From Tannerellaceae bacterium (GTDB lineage Bacteria; Bacteroidota; Bacteroidia; Bacteroidales; Tannerellaceae), in assembly GCA_020860805.1 (NCBI GenBank), contig JAJBTP010000275.1:1-6933 (forward strand): a DNA stretch of 6,933 nt, written 5' to 3'. Position 1 is the stretch's first letter. Every line of letters starts with the position of its first letter. The translations under genes and the position numbers were made by a program. This document shows positions 1-6,373 of this stretch, piece by piece. A model generated the notes under the pieces. The model was not told the DNA's origin. It did no database searches and saw nothing but the letters and a program-made list of their open reading frames with translations.

Positions 1-31
1 TTTTGAATATTTGCAAGAGACTTAGAATTCA

Positions 32-56
32 CCCCCGGCCCCTCTCAAGAGGGGAG
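32..56. repeat. GC-rich palindromic interspersed repeat (REP-like)
   Basis: A C-rich block (CCCCCGG) is followed by a perfect 7-bp inverted repeat, CCCCTCT at 39-45 and AGAGGGG at 48-54, best drawn as a 6-bp stem with a TCAA loop. It stands out against the AT-rich flanks. From memory, similar GGCC-plus-CCCCTCT/AGAGGGG elements recur in intergenic regions of Bacteroidetes genomes, but no copy count could be made here. It lies downstream of gcvT. There is no U-tract after the stem in the minus direction, so it does not look like a standard intrinsic terminator, although the hairpin could still protect or end the operon transcript. A weaker AT stem (TCTATT/AATAGA, 65-80) lies between it and gcvT. 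Nothing else is seen in 1-108. Confidence 0.5.
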
Positions 57-108
57 ATGGATATTCTATTTTCCAATAGATTAAACCCGGAATAAATCCC
101 TTTAACTA

Positions 109-1194
109 TTACTTGCGGAAAGGAGGCTTTACCACCTGTGCTTTGATATCTTTATTACGGATACGAACCCCTATTTGTGTACCGGGTCGGGCAAACTCAG
201 TTTTTACATATCCCATACCAATTCCTTTTTTAGTGGTGGGTGACATGGTTCCGGAGGTCACTTCACCTATTGTATTTCCTTCCGTATCTACTATTTCATA
301 TCCATGCCGGGGAATCCCTCTTTCGGTCAATTCAAAAGCACAAAGTTTACGGGTTACCCCTTCTTTCTTTTGCTGTTCCAGTCTGGCACGGGAGGGGAAA
401 TTTTTGCCTTCTGTAAATTTAGTAATCCATCCTAAACCGGCTTCAATCGGAGAGGTGGTATCACTTAAATCATTTCCATATAAACAGAAGCCCATTTCCA
501 GGCGTAAGGTATCCTGTGCTCCTAATCCTATGGGTTTAATTCCTTCCGGCGCTCCGGCTTCAAAAATAGCATTCCAGATAGTTAATGCATCCTGCGGATA
601 GAAATAAAGTTCAAACCCTCCGGCTCCTGTATACCCTGTATTAGATAATATTACCTCTTTGCATCCGGCAAATTCGCCGGTTGTAAAACTATAATAAGGA
701 ATAGAGGATAAATCTACCGGAGTCAAGCGTTGCAATACTTCCTGTGCTTTCGGTCCCTGTACAGCCAACTGGCCGATAGTATCAGATGAGTTTTCCAACT
801 CAGCCCCCATCGGATTATGGCTGATACACCATTGCCAGTCTTTTTCGATATTAGAGGCATTGACTACCAGCATATATTTTTCCGGTTCATAGTAATAAAC
901 CAGTAAATCGTCCACAATACCTCCTTCATCATTGGGGAAACAGGTATATTGTGCTTTTCCGGGTGTTAATACAGAGGCATCATTCGATGTAATGTTCTGT
1001 ATAAATTCAAGCGCTTTAGGGCCTTTTACCCAAAACTCGCCCATATGAGAGACATCAAATACTCCTACACCATTACAGACTGTATTGTGTTCGTCCAGAA
1101 TGCCGGAATATTCAATTGGCATATTATATCCTGCAAATTCGTGCATTTTTGCTCCCAGCCCGATATGCACATCGGTAAATGGTGTGTTTTTCAT
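109..1194 (-). CDS. gcvT: Glycine cleavage system T protein (aminomethyltransferase)
   Basis: GcvT takes the aminomethyl group carried by lipoylated H protein, transfers the methylene to tetrahydrofolate and releases ammonia. It acts in the cytosol as one part of the glycine cleavage complex. The 361-residue product matches the usual length of about 360-375. Visible family signatures are [14 protein letters not shown] near residues 18-31, FDVSHMGE at 46-53, and [10 protein letters not shown] at 91-100, which holds the conserved catalytic/folate-site aspartate. Further signatures are [12 protein letters not shown] in the middle, [17 protein letters not shown] near 229-245, and the C-terminal [10 protein letters not shown] of the beta-barrel domain. 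The start ATG lies 12 bp after the pepT stop, so it is the last gene of a three-gene operon and probably has no promoter of its own. The gcvH and gcvP partners are not in the window. No lesion is seen. Confidence 0.97.
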   Translation of the reverse strand: MKNTPFTDVHIGLGAKMHEFAGYNMPIEYSGILDEHNTVCNGVGVFDVSHMGEFWVKGPKALEFIQNITSNDASVLTPGKAQYTCFPNDEGGIVDDLLVYYYEPEKYMLVVNASNIEKDWQWCISHNPMGAELENSSDTIGQLAVQGPKAQEVLQRLTPVDLSSIPYYSFTTGEFAGCKEVILSNTGYTGAGGFELYFYPQDALTIWNAIFEAGAPEGIKPIGLGAQDTLRLEMGFCLYGNDLSDTTSPIEAGLGWITKFTEGKNFPSRARLEQQKKEGVTRKLCAFELTERGIPRHGYEIVDTEGNTIGEVTSGTMSPTTKKGIGMGYVKTEFARPGTQIGVRIRNKDIKAQVVKPPFRK

Positions 1195-1206
1195 GATATT
1201 GTGTTT

Positions 1207-2427
1207 TTAATTTTGTTTTGCCAGCAAATCGACAATTTCTATGATAGTCTGCATACTTTTCTCCAGCGATTGTACCGGCAGATATTCATACCGTCCATGG
1301 AAATTATGTCCACCTGCAAAAATATTAGGACAAGGCAAACCCATAAAAGAGAGTCGTGACCCATCGGCTCCTCCCCGGATAGGTTTCACTATAGGCGTAA
1401 CTCCGACACTTGTCATGGCTTCGAAGGCCAAATCAATAATATGTTGTCTGGGTTCCACCATTTCACGCATGTTATAATACTGGTCACGAATTTCCAGGGT
1501 CGTACTTCCCGGATGTTGCAGGTTCATCTGGTCAACCAATGCCTGCATCAATTCTTTTTTCTGTTCAAATAATTTCCGGTCATGATCACGGATAATATAG
1601 GAAAGTGTTGCTTCCTCTACTGTACCGGACATATGCGTCAGATGATAAAATCCTTCATAACCGGTGGTATGTTCCGGCCGTTGGTGGGCTGGTAGCCAGG
1701 AAGCAAACTTAGTTGCCAGCAGGGAAGCATTTACCATTTTGTCTTTTGCGGTTCCCGGATGCACATTTAATCCTTTAAAGATTACTTTTGCACCTGCTGC
1801 ATTAAAGTTTTCATATTCCAACTCGCCGATTTGTCCGCCGTCAACCGTATACGCCCATTCACAACCGAATTGGTCTACATCAAAATGGTCGGCCCCCTGC
1901 CCTATCTCTTCATCCGGAGTAAAGGCTATCCGGATTTTTCCATGTTTAATTTCCGGATGATTAATAAGATAATCCATAGCCGAGATAATAGCAGCAATCC
2001 CCCCTTTGTCATCAGCCCCTAACAGAGTGGTTCCGTCTGTAACAATAATATCCTGTCCGGTATAATCTGTTAGCTCCGGAAACATATCCGGCGAAAGTAG
2101 TATGTTTTCCTTTTCAGACAGGACGATATCTCCTCCCTGATAGTTTACAATTCCCGGTTTTACCTCTTTACCCGCCAGATCCGGACTGGTATCCAAATGA
2201 GCAATAAAACCAATGACAGGAGCCTGTTTATCTGTATTTGCCGGTAGGGTTGCCGTCAGATAAGAGTTATCATCCAGCGTTATGTCTTCTAACCCTAACT
2301 CCTGTAATTCTTTTACCAACTCTTCTGCTAACACACGTTGTCCCGGAGTACTTGGCGTGGTTCCGGACGTTTCGTTTGATTGGGTATCAAATGAAACATA
2401 CTTTAAAAACCGGTCTGTTACATTCAT
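1207..2427 (-). CDS. pepT: Peptidase T (tripeptide aminopeptidase, M20B family)
   Basis: PepT is a cytosolic zinc aminopeptidase that removes the N-terminal residue from tripeptides, a late step in peptide use. The 406-residue length is typical. The di-zinc site is complete: AHLDTSP with His77 and catalytic-region Asp79, LGADDKGG with bridging Asp139, TPDEEIG with general-base Glu173 and Glu174, TVDGG with Asp196, and AGGHNFHG with His374. The dimerisation/lid domain, roughly residues 205-315, begins around [12 protein letters not shown] and includes NVHPGTAK. The C-terminal [11 protein letters not shown] motif, which contacts substrate, is also intact. The start ATG follows the PurF-like gene's stop by 14 bp, and the gcvT start follows 12 bp after its own stop, so the three are very likely co-transcribed. 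The absence of a signal peptide fits a cytosolic enzyme. Confidence 0.97.
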   Translation of the reverse strand: MNVTDRFLKYVSFDTQSNETSGTTPSTPGQRVLAEELVKELQELGLEDITLDDNSYLTATLPANTDKQAPVIGFIAHLDTSPDLAGKEVKPGIVNYQGGDIVLSEKENILLSPDMFPELTDYTGQDIIVTDGTTLLGADDKGGIAAIISAMDYLINHPEIKHGKIRIAFTPDEEIGQGADHFDVDQFGCEWAYTVDGGQIGELEYENFNAAGAKVIFKGLNVHPGTAKDKMVNASLLATKFASWLPAHQRPEHTTGYEGFYHLTHMSGTVEEATLSYIIRDHDRKLFEQKKELMQALVDQMNLQHPGSTTLEIRDQYYNMREMVEPRQHIIDLAFEAMTSVGVTPIVKPIRGGADGSRLSFMGLPCPNIFAGGHNFHGRYEYLPVQSLEKSMQTIIEIVDLLAKQN

Positions 2428-2441
2428 CTCTTTATCTAATT

Positions 2442-3845
2442 TTATTCGTCTTTTGAACCATCATAACAATGTGTACAAACACATTCTTTAGGAAGTCCAA
2501 TGGATGCAACCAAATCTTCTATCGTATTAAAGCGGAGTGTCGTTATGTTTAGTTTTTTACGAATACAGTCCACCAGTCTGGTATATTTTTCCGAATCCGT
2601 AGTTGCATATGTATCCAAATCGGTTGAATCATCGCCTTCCAGCTCTTTAACAATCCGGCGGGCAATTAGTTCGAGTGACGATTTGGAAGCAGAAAAGCCC
2701 AGATAAGGACAGGAAAACAGAATAGGAGGACATCCTACCCGCATATGTACTTCTTTAGCCCCATAGCTATACAATATATTTACATTGTCGCGTAACTGGG
2801 TTCCTCTTACAATAGAGTCATCACAGAAGATAACACGTTTGCCATTCAGCAGGTGGCGGTTTGGAATCAGTTTCATTTTAGCAACCAGGTCACGAACAGC
2901 CTGATTAGCCGGGGTAAAACTCCGGGGCCATGTAGGGGTATATTTAACAATTGAACGACGGTAAGGAATGCCTTTTCCTTCTGCATATCCTAATCCCATA
3001 CCAATACCGGAATCAGGAATACCGGAAACAAAATCGGCTTCTACCCCGTCTTTCTTTGCCATCGCTACTCCACTTGCATAGCGTACTGCATCTACATTTA
3101 CTCCTTCATAATCGGATACCGGGTATCCATAATATGCCCAAAGGAATGAACAGACTTTCATTTTTTGATTAGGTGCACGCAGCTGGGTTATCTTATCAGC
3201 TGTCAACAACACAATTTCTCCTGCTCCTACATTGTAGTCCAGTTCATACCCCAGATTCGGGAAACTGCAAGGTTCACTCGAAACAGCATAAGCTCCTTCT
3301 TTTCTACCAATCAGGATAGGGGTACGCCCCCATTTATCACGGGCTGCTATCAGTCCGTTTTCGGTCAGGATAAGCATGGAGCAGGAACCTTCTATTTTAT
3401 TGTAGACATTTTCAATACCTTCTACAAAACTATTTCCCTGCGAAATCAACAAAGCAATTAATTCAGTCTGATTCGTATCACCCGAACTCAATTCGGTAAA
3501 ATGACACCCTTTTTCTAATAATTCTTTTTCCAGAACTGCTTTATTATTCACTTTGGCAACTGTTACAATTGCATATTTGCCTAAATGTGAACTAATAAAA
3601 ATAGGTTGTGGGTCTGTATCACTGATAATTCCAATACCGGAGTTACCGGTAAATTTATCCAGCTGGCTTTCAAACCGGGTCCGGAAATAAGAGTTTTCCA
3701 GGTTGTGGATAGAGCGTTTAAAGACACCATTGTCAAAAGTAGCCATACCGCCTCTGCGGGTTCCTAAGTGAGAGTTGTAGTCTGTTCCGTAGAATAAATC
3801 TGTGGCACATTCAGAGTTGGAAATCGTTCCAAAAAATCCGCCCAT
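2442..3845 (-). CDS. PurF-like amidophosphoribosyltransferase paralogue lacking the glutaminase catalytic site
   Basis: This 467-residue protein has the PurF architecture: an N-terminal class II amidotransferase-type domain (about 1-225) and a C-terminal type I phosphoribosyltransferase domain (about 245-450). The PRPP loop is intact (CDDSIVRGT, 341-349) and a flexible-loop region around RSF (308-310) is recognisable. Cys232 (VCSF), Cys379 (FSCPY), Cys457 and Cys460 (CTHC) align with the four [4Fe-4S] ligands of Bacillus subtilis PurF. However, the protein starts MGGFFGTIS where PurF has the nucleophile in CGxxG: Gly2 replaces that cysteine. The HVRY(A/P)T arginine motif is missing ([12 protein letters not shown] at 70-81), and HNGNL is replaced near 97-101 (AKVNN). 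The start is secure, because an in-frame stop precedes the only ATG. Classic PurF makes phosphoribosylamine from PRPP and glutamine, and this protein should not hydrolyse glutamine. It heads the operon with pepT and gcvT. It could be an ammonia-dependent or repurposed PRTase, and a separate true purF is expected elsewhere. No symbol is given for that reason. Confidence 0.88.
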   Translation of the reverse strand: MGGFFGTISNSECATDLFYGTDYNSHLGTRRGGMATFDNGVFKRSIHNLENSYFRTRFESQLDKFTGNSGIGIISDTDPQPIFISSHLGKYAIVTVAKVNNKAVLEKELLEKGCHFTELSSGDTNQTELIALLISQGNSFVEGIENVYNKIEGSCSMLILTENGLIAARDKWGRTPILIGRKEGAYAVSSEPCSFPNLGYELDYNVGAGEIVLLTADKITQLRAPNQKMKVCSFLWAYYGYPVSDYEGVNVDAVRYASGVAMAKKDGVEADFVSGIPDSGIGMGLGYAEGKGIPYRRSIVKYTPTWPRSFTPANQAVRDLVAKMKLIPNRHLLNGKRVIFCDDSIVRGTQLRDNVNILYSYGAKEVHMRVGCPPILFSCPYLGFSASKSSLELIARRIVKELEGDDSTDLDTYATTDSEKYTRLVDCIRKKLNITTLRFNTIEDLVASIGLPKECVCTHCYDGSKDE

Positions 3846-3880
3846 TCGTTCTTGTGTTTTTATATTAAAAAATTATTCGA

Positions 3881-3909
3881 CAAAGATATAAACAATGGAC
3901 AATTCACAA
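3881..3909 (-). promoter_or_regulatory. Bacteroidales-type promoter for the PurF-like/pepT/gcvT operon
   Basis: On the minus strand a perfect TAnnTTTG -7 box (TATCTTTG, 3881-3888) is preceded, 18 bp away, by a TTG (3907-3909) that can act as the -33 element. This is the arrangement recognised by the Bacteroidetes primary sigma factor. It would start transcription near 3875 and give a leader of about 30 nt before the ATG at 3845. The -33 TTG belongs to the heptamer repeat array next to it. This is the only candidate seen in the gap, and the assignment rests on consensus matching alone. Confidence 0.6.
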
Positions 3910-3925
3910 TTGACAATTGACAATT
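3891..3925. repeat. Heptamer tandem repeat (GACAATT)n
   Basis: Four head-to-tail copies of a 7-bp unit lie at 3898-3925 (GACAATT, CACAATT, GACAATT, GACAATT), with a degenerate fifth unit (AACAATG) at 3891-3897. Read on the minus strand this is a series of AATTGTC units, each placing a TTG every 7 bp just upstream of the operon's -7 box. AATTGTC-type runs are, from memory, frequent intergenic repeats in Bacteroides and relatives. The array lies between the promoter and the terminator of the upstream GH43 gene. Confidence 0.8.
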
Positions 3926-3944
3926 TTATTCTGCATAAAATACA

Positions 3945-3976
3945 AAAGGAGGTTATCCAGACGGATAGCCTCCTTT
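3945..3976 (-). terminator. Intrinsic terminator after the GH43 lipoprotein gene
   Basis: A 14-bp stem is formed by AAAGGAGGTTATCC (3945-3958) and GGATAGCCTCCTTT (3963-3976) around an AGAC loop. The one non-Watson-Crick position (3953/3968) is G-U on the plus strand and A-C on the minus strand. In minus-strand transcription the hairpin follows the GH43 stop codon by about 25 nt and runs into a T-rich tail (CCTCCTTTTGTATTTT), as expected of a Rho-independent terminator. It separates the GH43 gene from the following operon. No plus-strand gene ends here. Confidence 0.85.
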
Positions 3977-4001
3977 GCTGTTTTAATTATCAACTGTCTC
4001 T

Positions 4002-4991
4002 TTATTTAATGGGCCTTGCTTCTACCCCTTCATGTGTCATTTTAACCGGATTGATAAAACCATTTTCATCAAAGGTCATTTTTTCAATACAGGTTACACG
4101 ATAATCACGGGCTGTTTCATTTATCGGACGGCGATGATATACAATATAATAATCCTCACTATCCGGCACATGCATAACTGAATGGTGACCTGCACCTTTA
4201 GCAATTTCATCGTCTTGTTCTAAAATCCGGGCAACGCGTTCAAAGGGTCCGAACGGAGAATCAGCAATGGCATAGGCCACAGCATAGTCAGGACCTGTCC
4301 ATCCTCCTTCGCTCCACATGAAATAATATTTCCCGTCTTTCTTAAACATAAAAGGACCTTCCACATAGTTTTCAGGAGTTACTTCTTTATAGATTTCTCC
4401 GTCCTCAAAAGGAACCAATTCTGTGAAATCATTATTCAACTTAACGATATTACAATGTTTCCATCCCCCATAATACATGTAATAGGTTCCATCGTCATCA
4501 CAGAATACAAACTGGTCAATCGGTTGTGCTCCATTTACAATTTTATCAATCAACGGACGGCCCAATAAATCTTTATAGGGTCCTTCCGGACGGTCACTTA
4601 CAGCCACTCCGATACCACCCAATTCATCATTACTCTGAATATCATTGGCACCAAAGAAGAAATAGTATTTTCCATCTTTCCGCAGAACGGCCGGAGCCCA
4701 CATAGCCTGCCATGCCCAGGTTACTTCAGTATTATCCAGAATACGGGAATGCTTGGTCCAGTTTACTAAATCTTTGGACGAGAAACAGTCAAAGAAAATT
4801 TGATTTTCATATTTATCACTCCAGGTCGGATAAATCCAATAGGTGTCATTATAGATTATACCTTCCGGGTCTGCATACCACCCTTCAAACACAGGATTTC
4901 CACTGGTAAGCTTTTCTCCCTCCGCCTTTTTGGTTTGTCCACAGGAAATTAAGGCCATCAAAGCCAATAAAATACAACATTTGTTTTTCAT
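4002..4991 (-). CDS. Glycoside hydrolase family 43 lipoprotein
   Basis: This is a 329-residue secreted glycosidase of clan GH-F, predicted to have the five-bladed beta-propeller fold. Family members mostly cleave arabinose- or xylose-containing plant polysaccharides. The N-terminus is a lipoprotein signal: a short basic start (MKNK), a hydrophobic stretch and the lipobox LISC with Cys17, so the mature protein should be membrane-anchored. The three expected carboxylates are visible: Asp41 in WYADPEG (general base), Asp159 in PIDQFVF (pKa modulator) and Glu211 in YVEGPF (general acid). GHHSV (His269/His270) matches the metal-binding histidine region. I cannot tell the subfamily or substrate (arabinofuranosidase, xylosidase or galactan-active). 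No SusC/SusD-like or regulator gene is in the window, so it does not look like part of a polysaccharide utilisation locus. It has its own possible promoter and a terminator, so it is probably monocistronic. Confidence 0.9.
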   Translation of the reverse strand: MKNKCCILLALMALISCGQTKKAEGEKLTSGNPVFEGWYADPEGIIYNDTYWIYPTWSDKYENQIFFDCFSSKDLVNWTKHSRILDNTEVTWAWQAMWAPAVLRKDGKYYFFFGANDIQSNDELGGIGVAVSDRPEGPYKDLLGRPLIDKIVNGAQPIDQFVFCDDDGTYYMYYGGWKHCNIVKLNNDFTELVPFEDGEIYKEVTPENYVEGPFMFKKDGKYYFMWSEGGWTGPDYAVAYAIADSPFGPFERVARILEQDDEIAKGAGHHSVMHVPDSEDYYIVYHRRPINETARDYRVTCIEKMTFDENGFINPVKMTHEGVEARPIK

Positions 4992-5011
4992 ACTACATTG
5001 GAATTAAAGAA

Positions 5012-5040
5012 ATTATATAGTTAAGAAGTTAAGGAGTCAA
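5012..5040 (-). promoter_or_regulatory. Sigma-70-like candidate promoter for the GH43 gene
   Basis: On the minus strand TTGACT (5035-5040) and TATAAT (5012-5017) are separated by exactly 17 bp (5018-5034). This is close to the classical proteobacterial/Gram-positive consensus and not the TAnnTTTG form usual in Bacteroidetes. The -35 part is preceded by T, so it also reads TTTG, the Bacteroidetes -33 box, about 20 bp from TATAAT. Initiation near 5005 would leave a short leader of about 14 nt. No TAnnTTTG alternative is found in this gap. The AT-rich background makes chance a real possibility. Confidence 0.4.
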
Positions 5041-5057
5041 AGAAGTTAAGGAGTTAA
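5024..5057. repeat. 17-bp tandem direct repeat, two copies
   Basis: AGAAGTTAAGGAGTCAA (5024-5040) is followed directly by AGAAGTTAAGGAGTTAA (5041-5057), identical at 16 of 17 positions. The motif AAGTTAAGGAGT is, from memory, a common purine-rich intergenic repeat of Bacteroides-type genomes. The single difference (C at 5038, T at 5055) turns TTAACT into TTGACT on the minus strand, the proposed -35 hexamer of the GH43 promoter. Confidence 0.8.
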
Positions 5058-5097
5058 GAATAGGTATTGAATCCACATTCTTAACTTCCTGACTTCT
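5041..5097. repeat. Imperfect long inverted repeat at the 3' end of sdaA
   Basis: The left arm 5041-5061 (AGAAGTTAAGG then AGTTAAGAAT) and the right arm 5077-5097 (ATTCTTAACTTCC then TGACTTCT) pair along 21 bp with three imperfections, around a 15-nt loop at 5062-5076. With a bulge and G-U pairs the pairing can extend outward, left to about 5026 and right into CACTCCTGGCTT (5099-5110). The structure therefore includes the sdaA stop codon and its last few codons. It could act as a bidirectional transcription end or mRNA-stabilising hairpin for sdaA. No clear U-tract follows, so I do not call it an intrinsic terminator. Confidence 0.65.
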
Positions 5098-6311
5098 CAC
5101 TCCTGGCTTCTCTTATTCACATTCTTCGCCAGTCCTCCTTCTGAGGTTTCTTTGTACAAACTGGGGAGGTCGTTGCCTGTTTGCCTCATCACTTCTACTA
5201 CCTGGTCAAAACTAACCCGGTGTTTTCCGTCTGAGAAGGTTGAAAAGGTATTCGCATCCAGTGCACGGGCTGCAGCAAATGCATTCCGTTCAATACAGGG
5301 GATTTGTACCAGACCGCAAACCGGGTCGCAGGTTAAACCCAGATGATGCTCCAATCCCATTTCTGCTGCATATTCTATCTGTGCAGTAGTTCCGCCGAAT
5401 AACTGGCAGGCCGCAGCAGCAGCCATCGCACAGGCAACTCCTATTTCACCCTGGCACCCTACTTCCGCACCGGATACGGACGCATTAGTCCGCACTACAT
5501 TTCCAAATAAACCGGCCGTAGCCAGTGCTTTGAGAATCCGGGAATCCGGAAAATCCCGGGAATCCCGCAAATGATATAACACAGCCGGTAAAACGCCACA
5601 GGAACCGCAGGTGGGAGCCGTTACGATTTGTCCTCCACAGGCATTTTCTTCGGATACGGCCAATGCAAAAGCATACACCATGCCCCGGCTACGGATATTA
5701 CTGCCGTATCCTTTGGCACGTATCAGATAATCGGATGCTTTCCGGCGTAGTCCTAACCCTCCGGGAATGATACCTTCTGCCTCCAGGCCATTTTTAACAG
5801 CCTGCTGCATAATTTTCCAAACCTCATTTAAATAGTCCCAGATGTCACCACCTTCACACTGCTCTACATATTCCCAATACGAATAGCCTGTATCTTCACA
5901 CCAATCCTGTATTTCCTGAATCGTATTCATTTCATACAATTCCTGGGTTTTCAGTTCATTAAAATCTTCATTCGCCAGTGTTCCGCCTCCAATACTATAC
6001 ACCGTCCAGCTTTCTGTTACTTTGCCGGAACAGTCAAACGATTTAAAGCCCATACCATTGGGATGGAAGGGTAAAAAGATTTTAGGTTCCCATACTAATG
6101 TGGTGGGAGCAACCGGTTCCAATATTTCCAGAATAGCACCATCTGTCATATGTCCCTTTCCGGTAGCAGCCAGACTTCCATAAAGCGTTACTTCAAAGCG
6201 GGCAGCTGTCTTATTTCGTTCCAGAAACATGCCTGCGGCACGCATGGGGCCCATCGTATGACTACTGGAAGGTCCATGTCCTATTCTGTAAATTTGCTTA
6301 ATCGATTCCAT
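5097..6311 (-). CDS. sdaA: L-serine dehydratase (L-serine ammonia-lyase), single-chain iron-sulfur type
   Basis: This 404-residue cytosolic enzyme converts L-serine to pyruvate and ammonia with a [4Fe-4S] cluster in place of pyridoxal phosphate. The beta domain is N-terminal, with IGHGPSSSHTMGP at 10-22, and the alpha domain starts around residue 165. Cluster ligands are Cys286 (GCQGEIG), Cys328 (CDPVCG) and Cys339 (QIPC). Their 42- and 11-residue spacing equals that of the Legionella enzyme's ligands (343, 385, 396). APTCGSCGVLPA (232-243) is also conserved. The frame stays open upstream to 6536, but I start it at MESIKQIYRIGHG because the family begins there, and the extra 75 codons are antisense to corA and look non-coding. 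It is divergent from corA with a 62-bp gap. The last residues (KRSQE) and the stop lie in an inverted repeat, so the exact C-terminus may be repeat-derived. Confidence 0.95.
   Translation of the reverse strand: MESIKQIYRIGHGPSSSHTMGPMRAAGMFLERNKTAARFEVTLYGSLAATGKGHMTDGAILEILEPVAPTTLVWEPKIFLPFHPNGMGFKSFDCSGKVTESWTVYSIGGGTLANEDFNELKTQELYEMNTIQEIQDWCEDTGYSYWEYVEQCEGGDIWDYLNEVWKIMQQAVKNGLEAEGIIPGGLGLRRKASDYLIRAKGYGSNIRSRGMVYAFALAVSEENACGGQIVTAPTCGSCGVLPAVLYHLRDSRDFPDSRILKALATAGLFGNVVRTNASVSGAEVGCQGEIGVACAMAAAAACQLFGGTTAQIEYAAEMGLEHHLGLTCDPVCGLVQIPCIERNAFAAARALDANTFSTFSDGKHRVSFDQVVEVMRQTGNDLPSLYKETSEGGLAKNVNKRSQE
6265..6296 (+). promoter_or_regulatory. Weak candidate promoter for corA inside sdaA
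   Basis: A perfect TAnnTTTG box (TAAATTTG, 6289-6296) lies on the plus strand inside the first codons of sdaA. The -33 element is poor: only CTG (6265-6267) lies 21 bp upstream. If used, transcription would begin near 6302 and leave a leader of about 70 nt before the corA ATG. The 62-bp gap itself holds no better match, only a degenerate TATTTCGG preceded by TTTG 17 bp upstream. Confidence 0.3.
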
Positions 6312-6373
6312 GCGCCAAAAATACACATTTTGCGGGTGTGAACATAATGTATTTCGGGATTGTTTTATCCTAC

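Noticed and set aside
32..56. Intrinsic terminator after gcvT
   Set aside because: The stem is good, but there is no T-tract after it in the direction of transcription and it resembles an interspersed repeat, so it is listed as a repeat.
113..601. Plus-strand open frame of 162 codons opposite gcvT
   Set aside because: It is antisense to the conserved gcvT frame, with no recognisable domain and no promoter seen upstream.
2442..3845. PurF-like gene as a decaying pseudogene
   Set aside because: The frame is full length with no stop or frameshift. The PRPP loop and Fe-S cysteines are kept, and downstream operon genes are intact, so functional divergence is more likely than decay.
3845..3880. 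Alternative upstream start that would restore a Cys or propeptide to the PurF-like protein
   Set aside because: Upstream in-frame codons contain no ATG and reach a TAA stop within about 15 codons. None encodes a Cys-Gly pair.
3891..3925. CRISPR-like repeats
   Set aside because: The units are 7 bp, directly adjacent with no spacers, and there are no cas genes. This is a simple tandem repeat.
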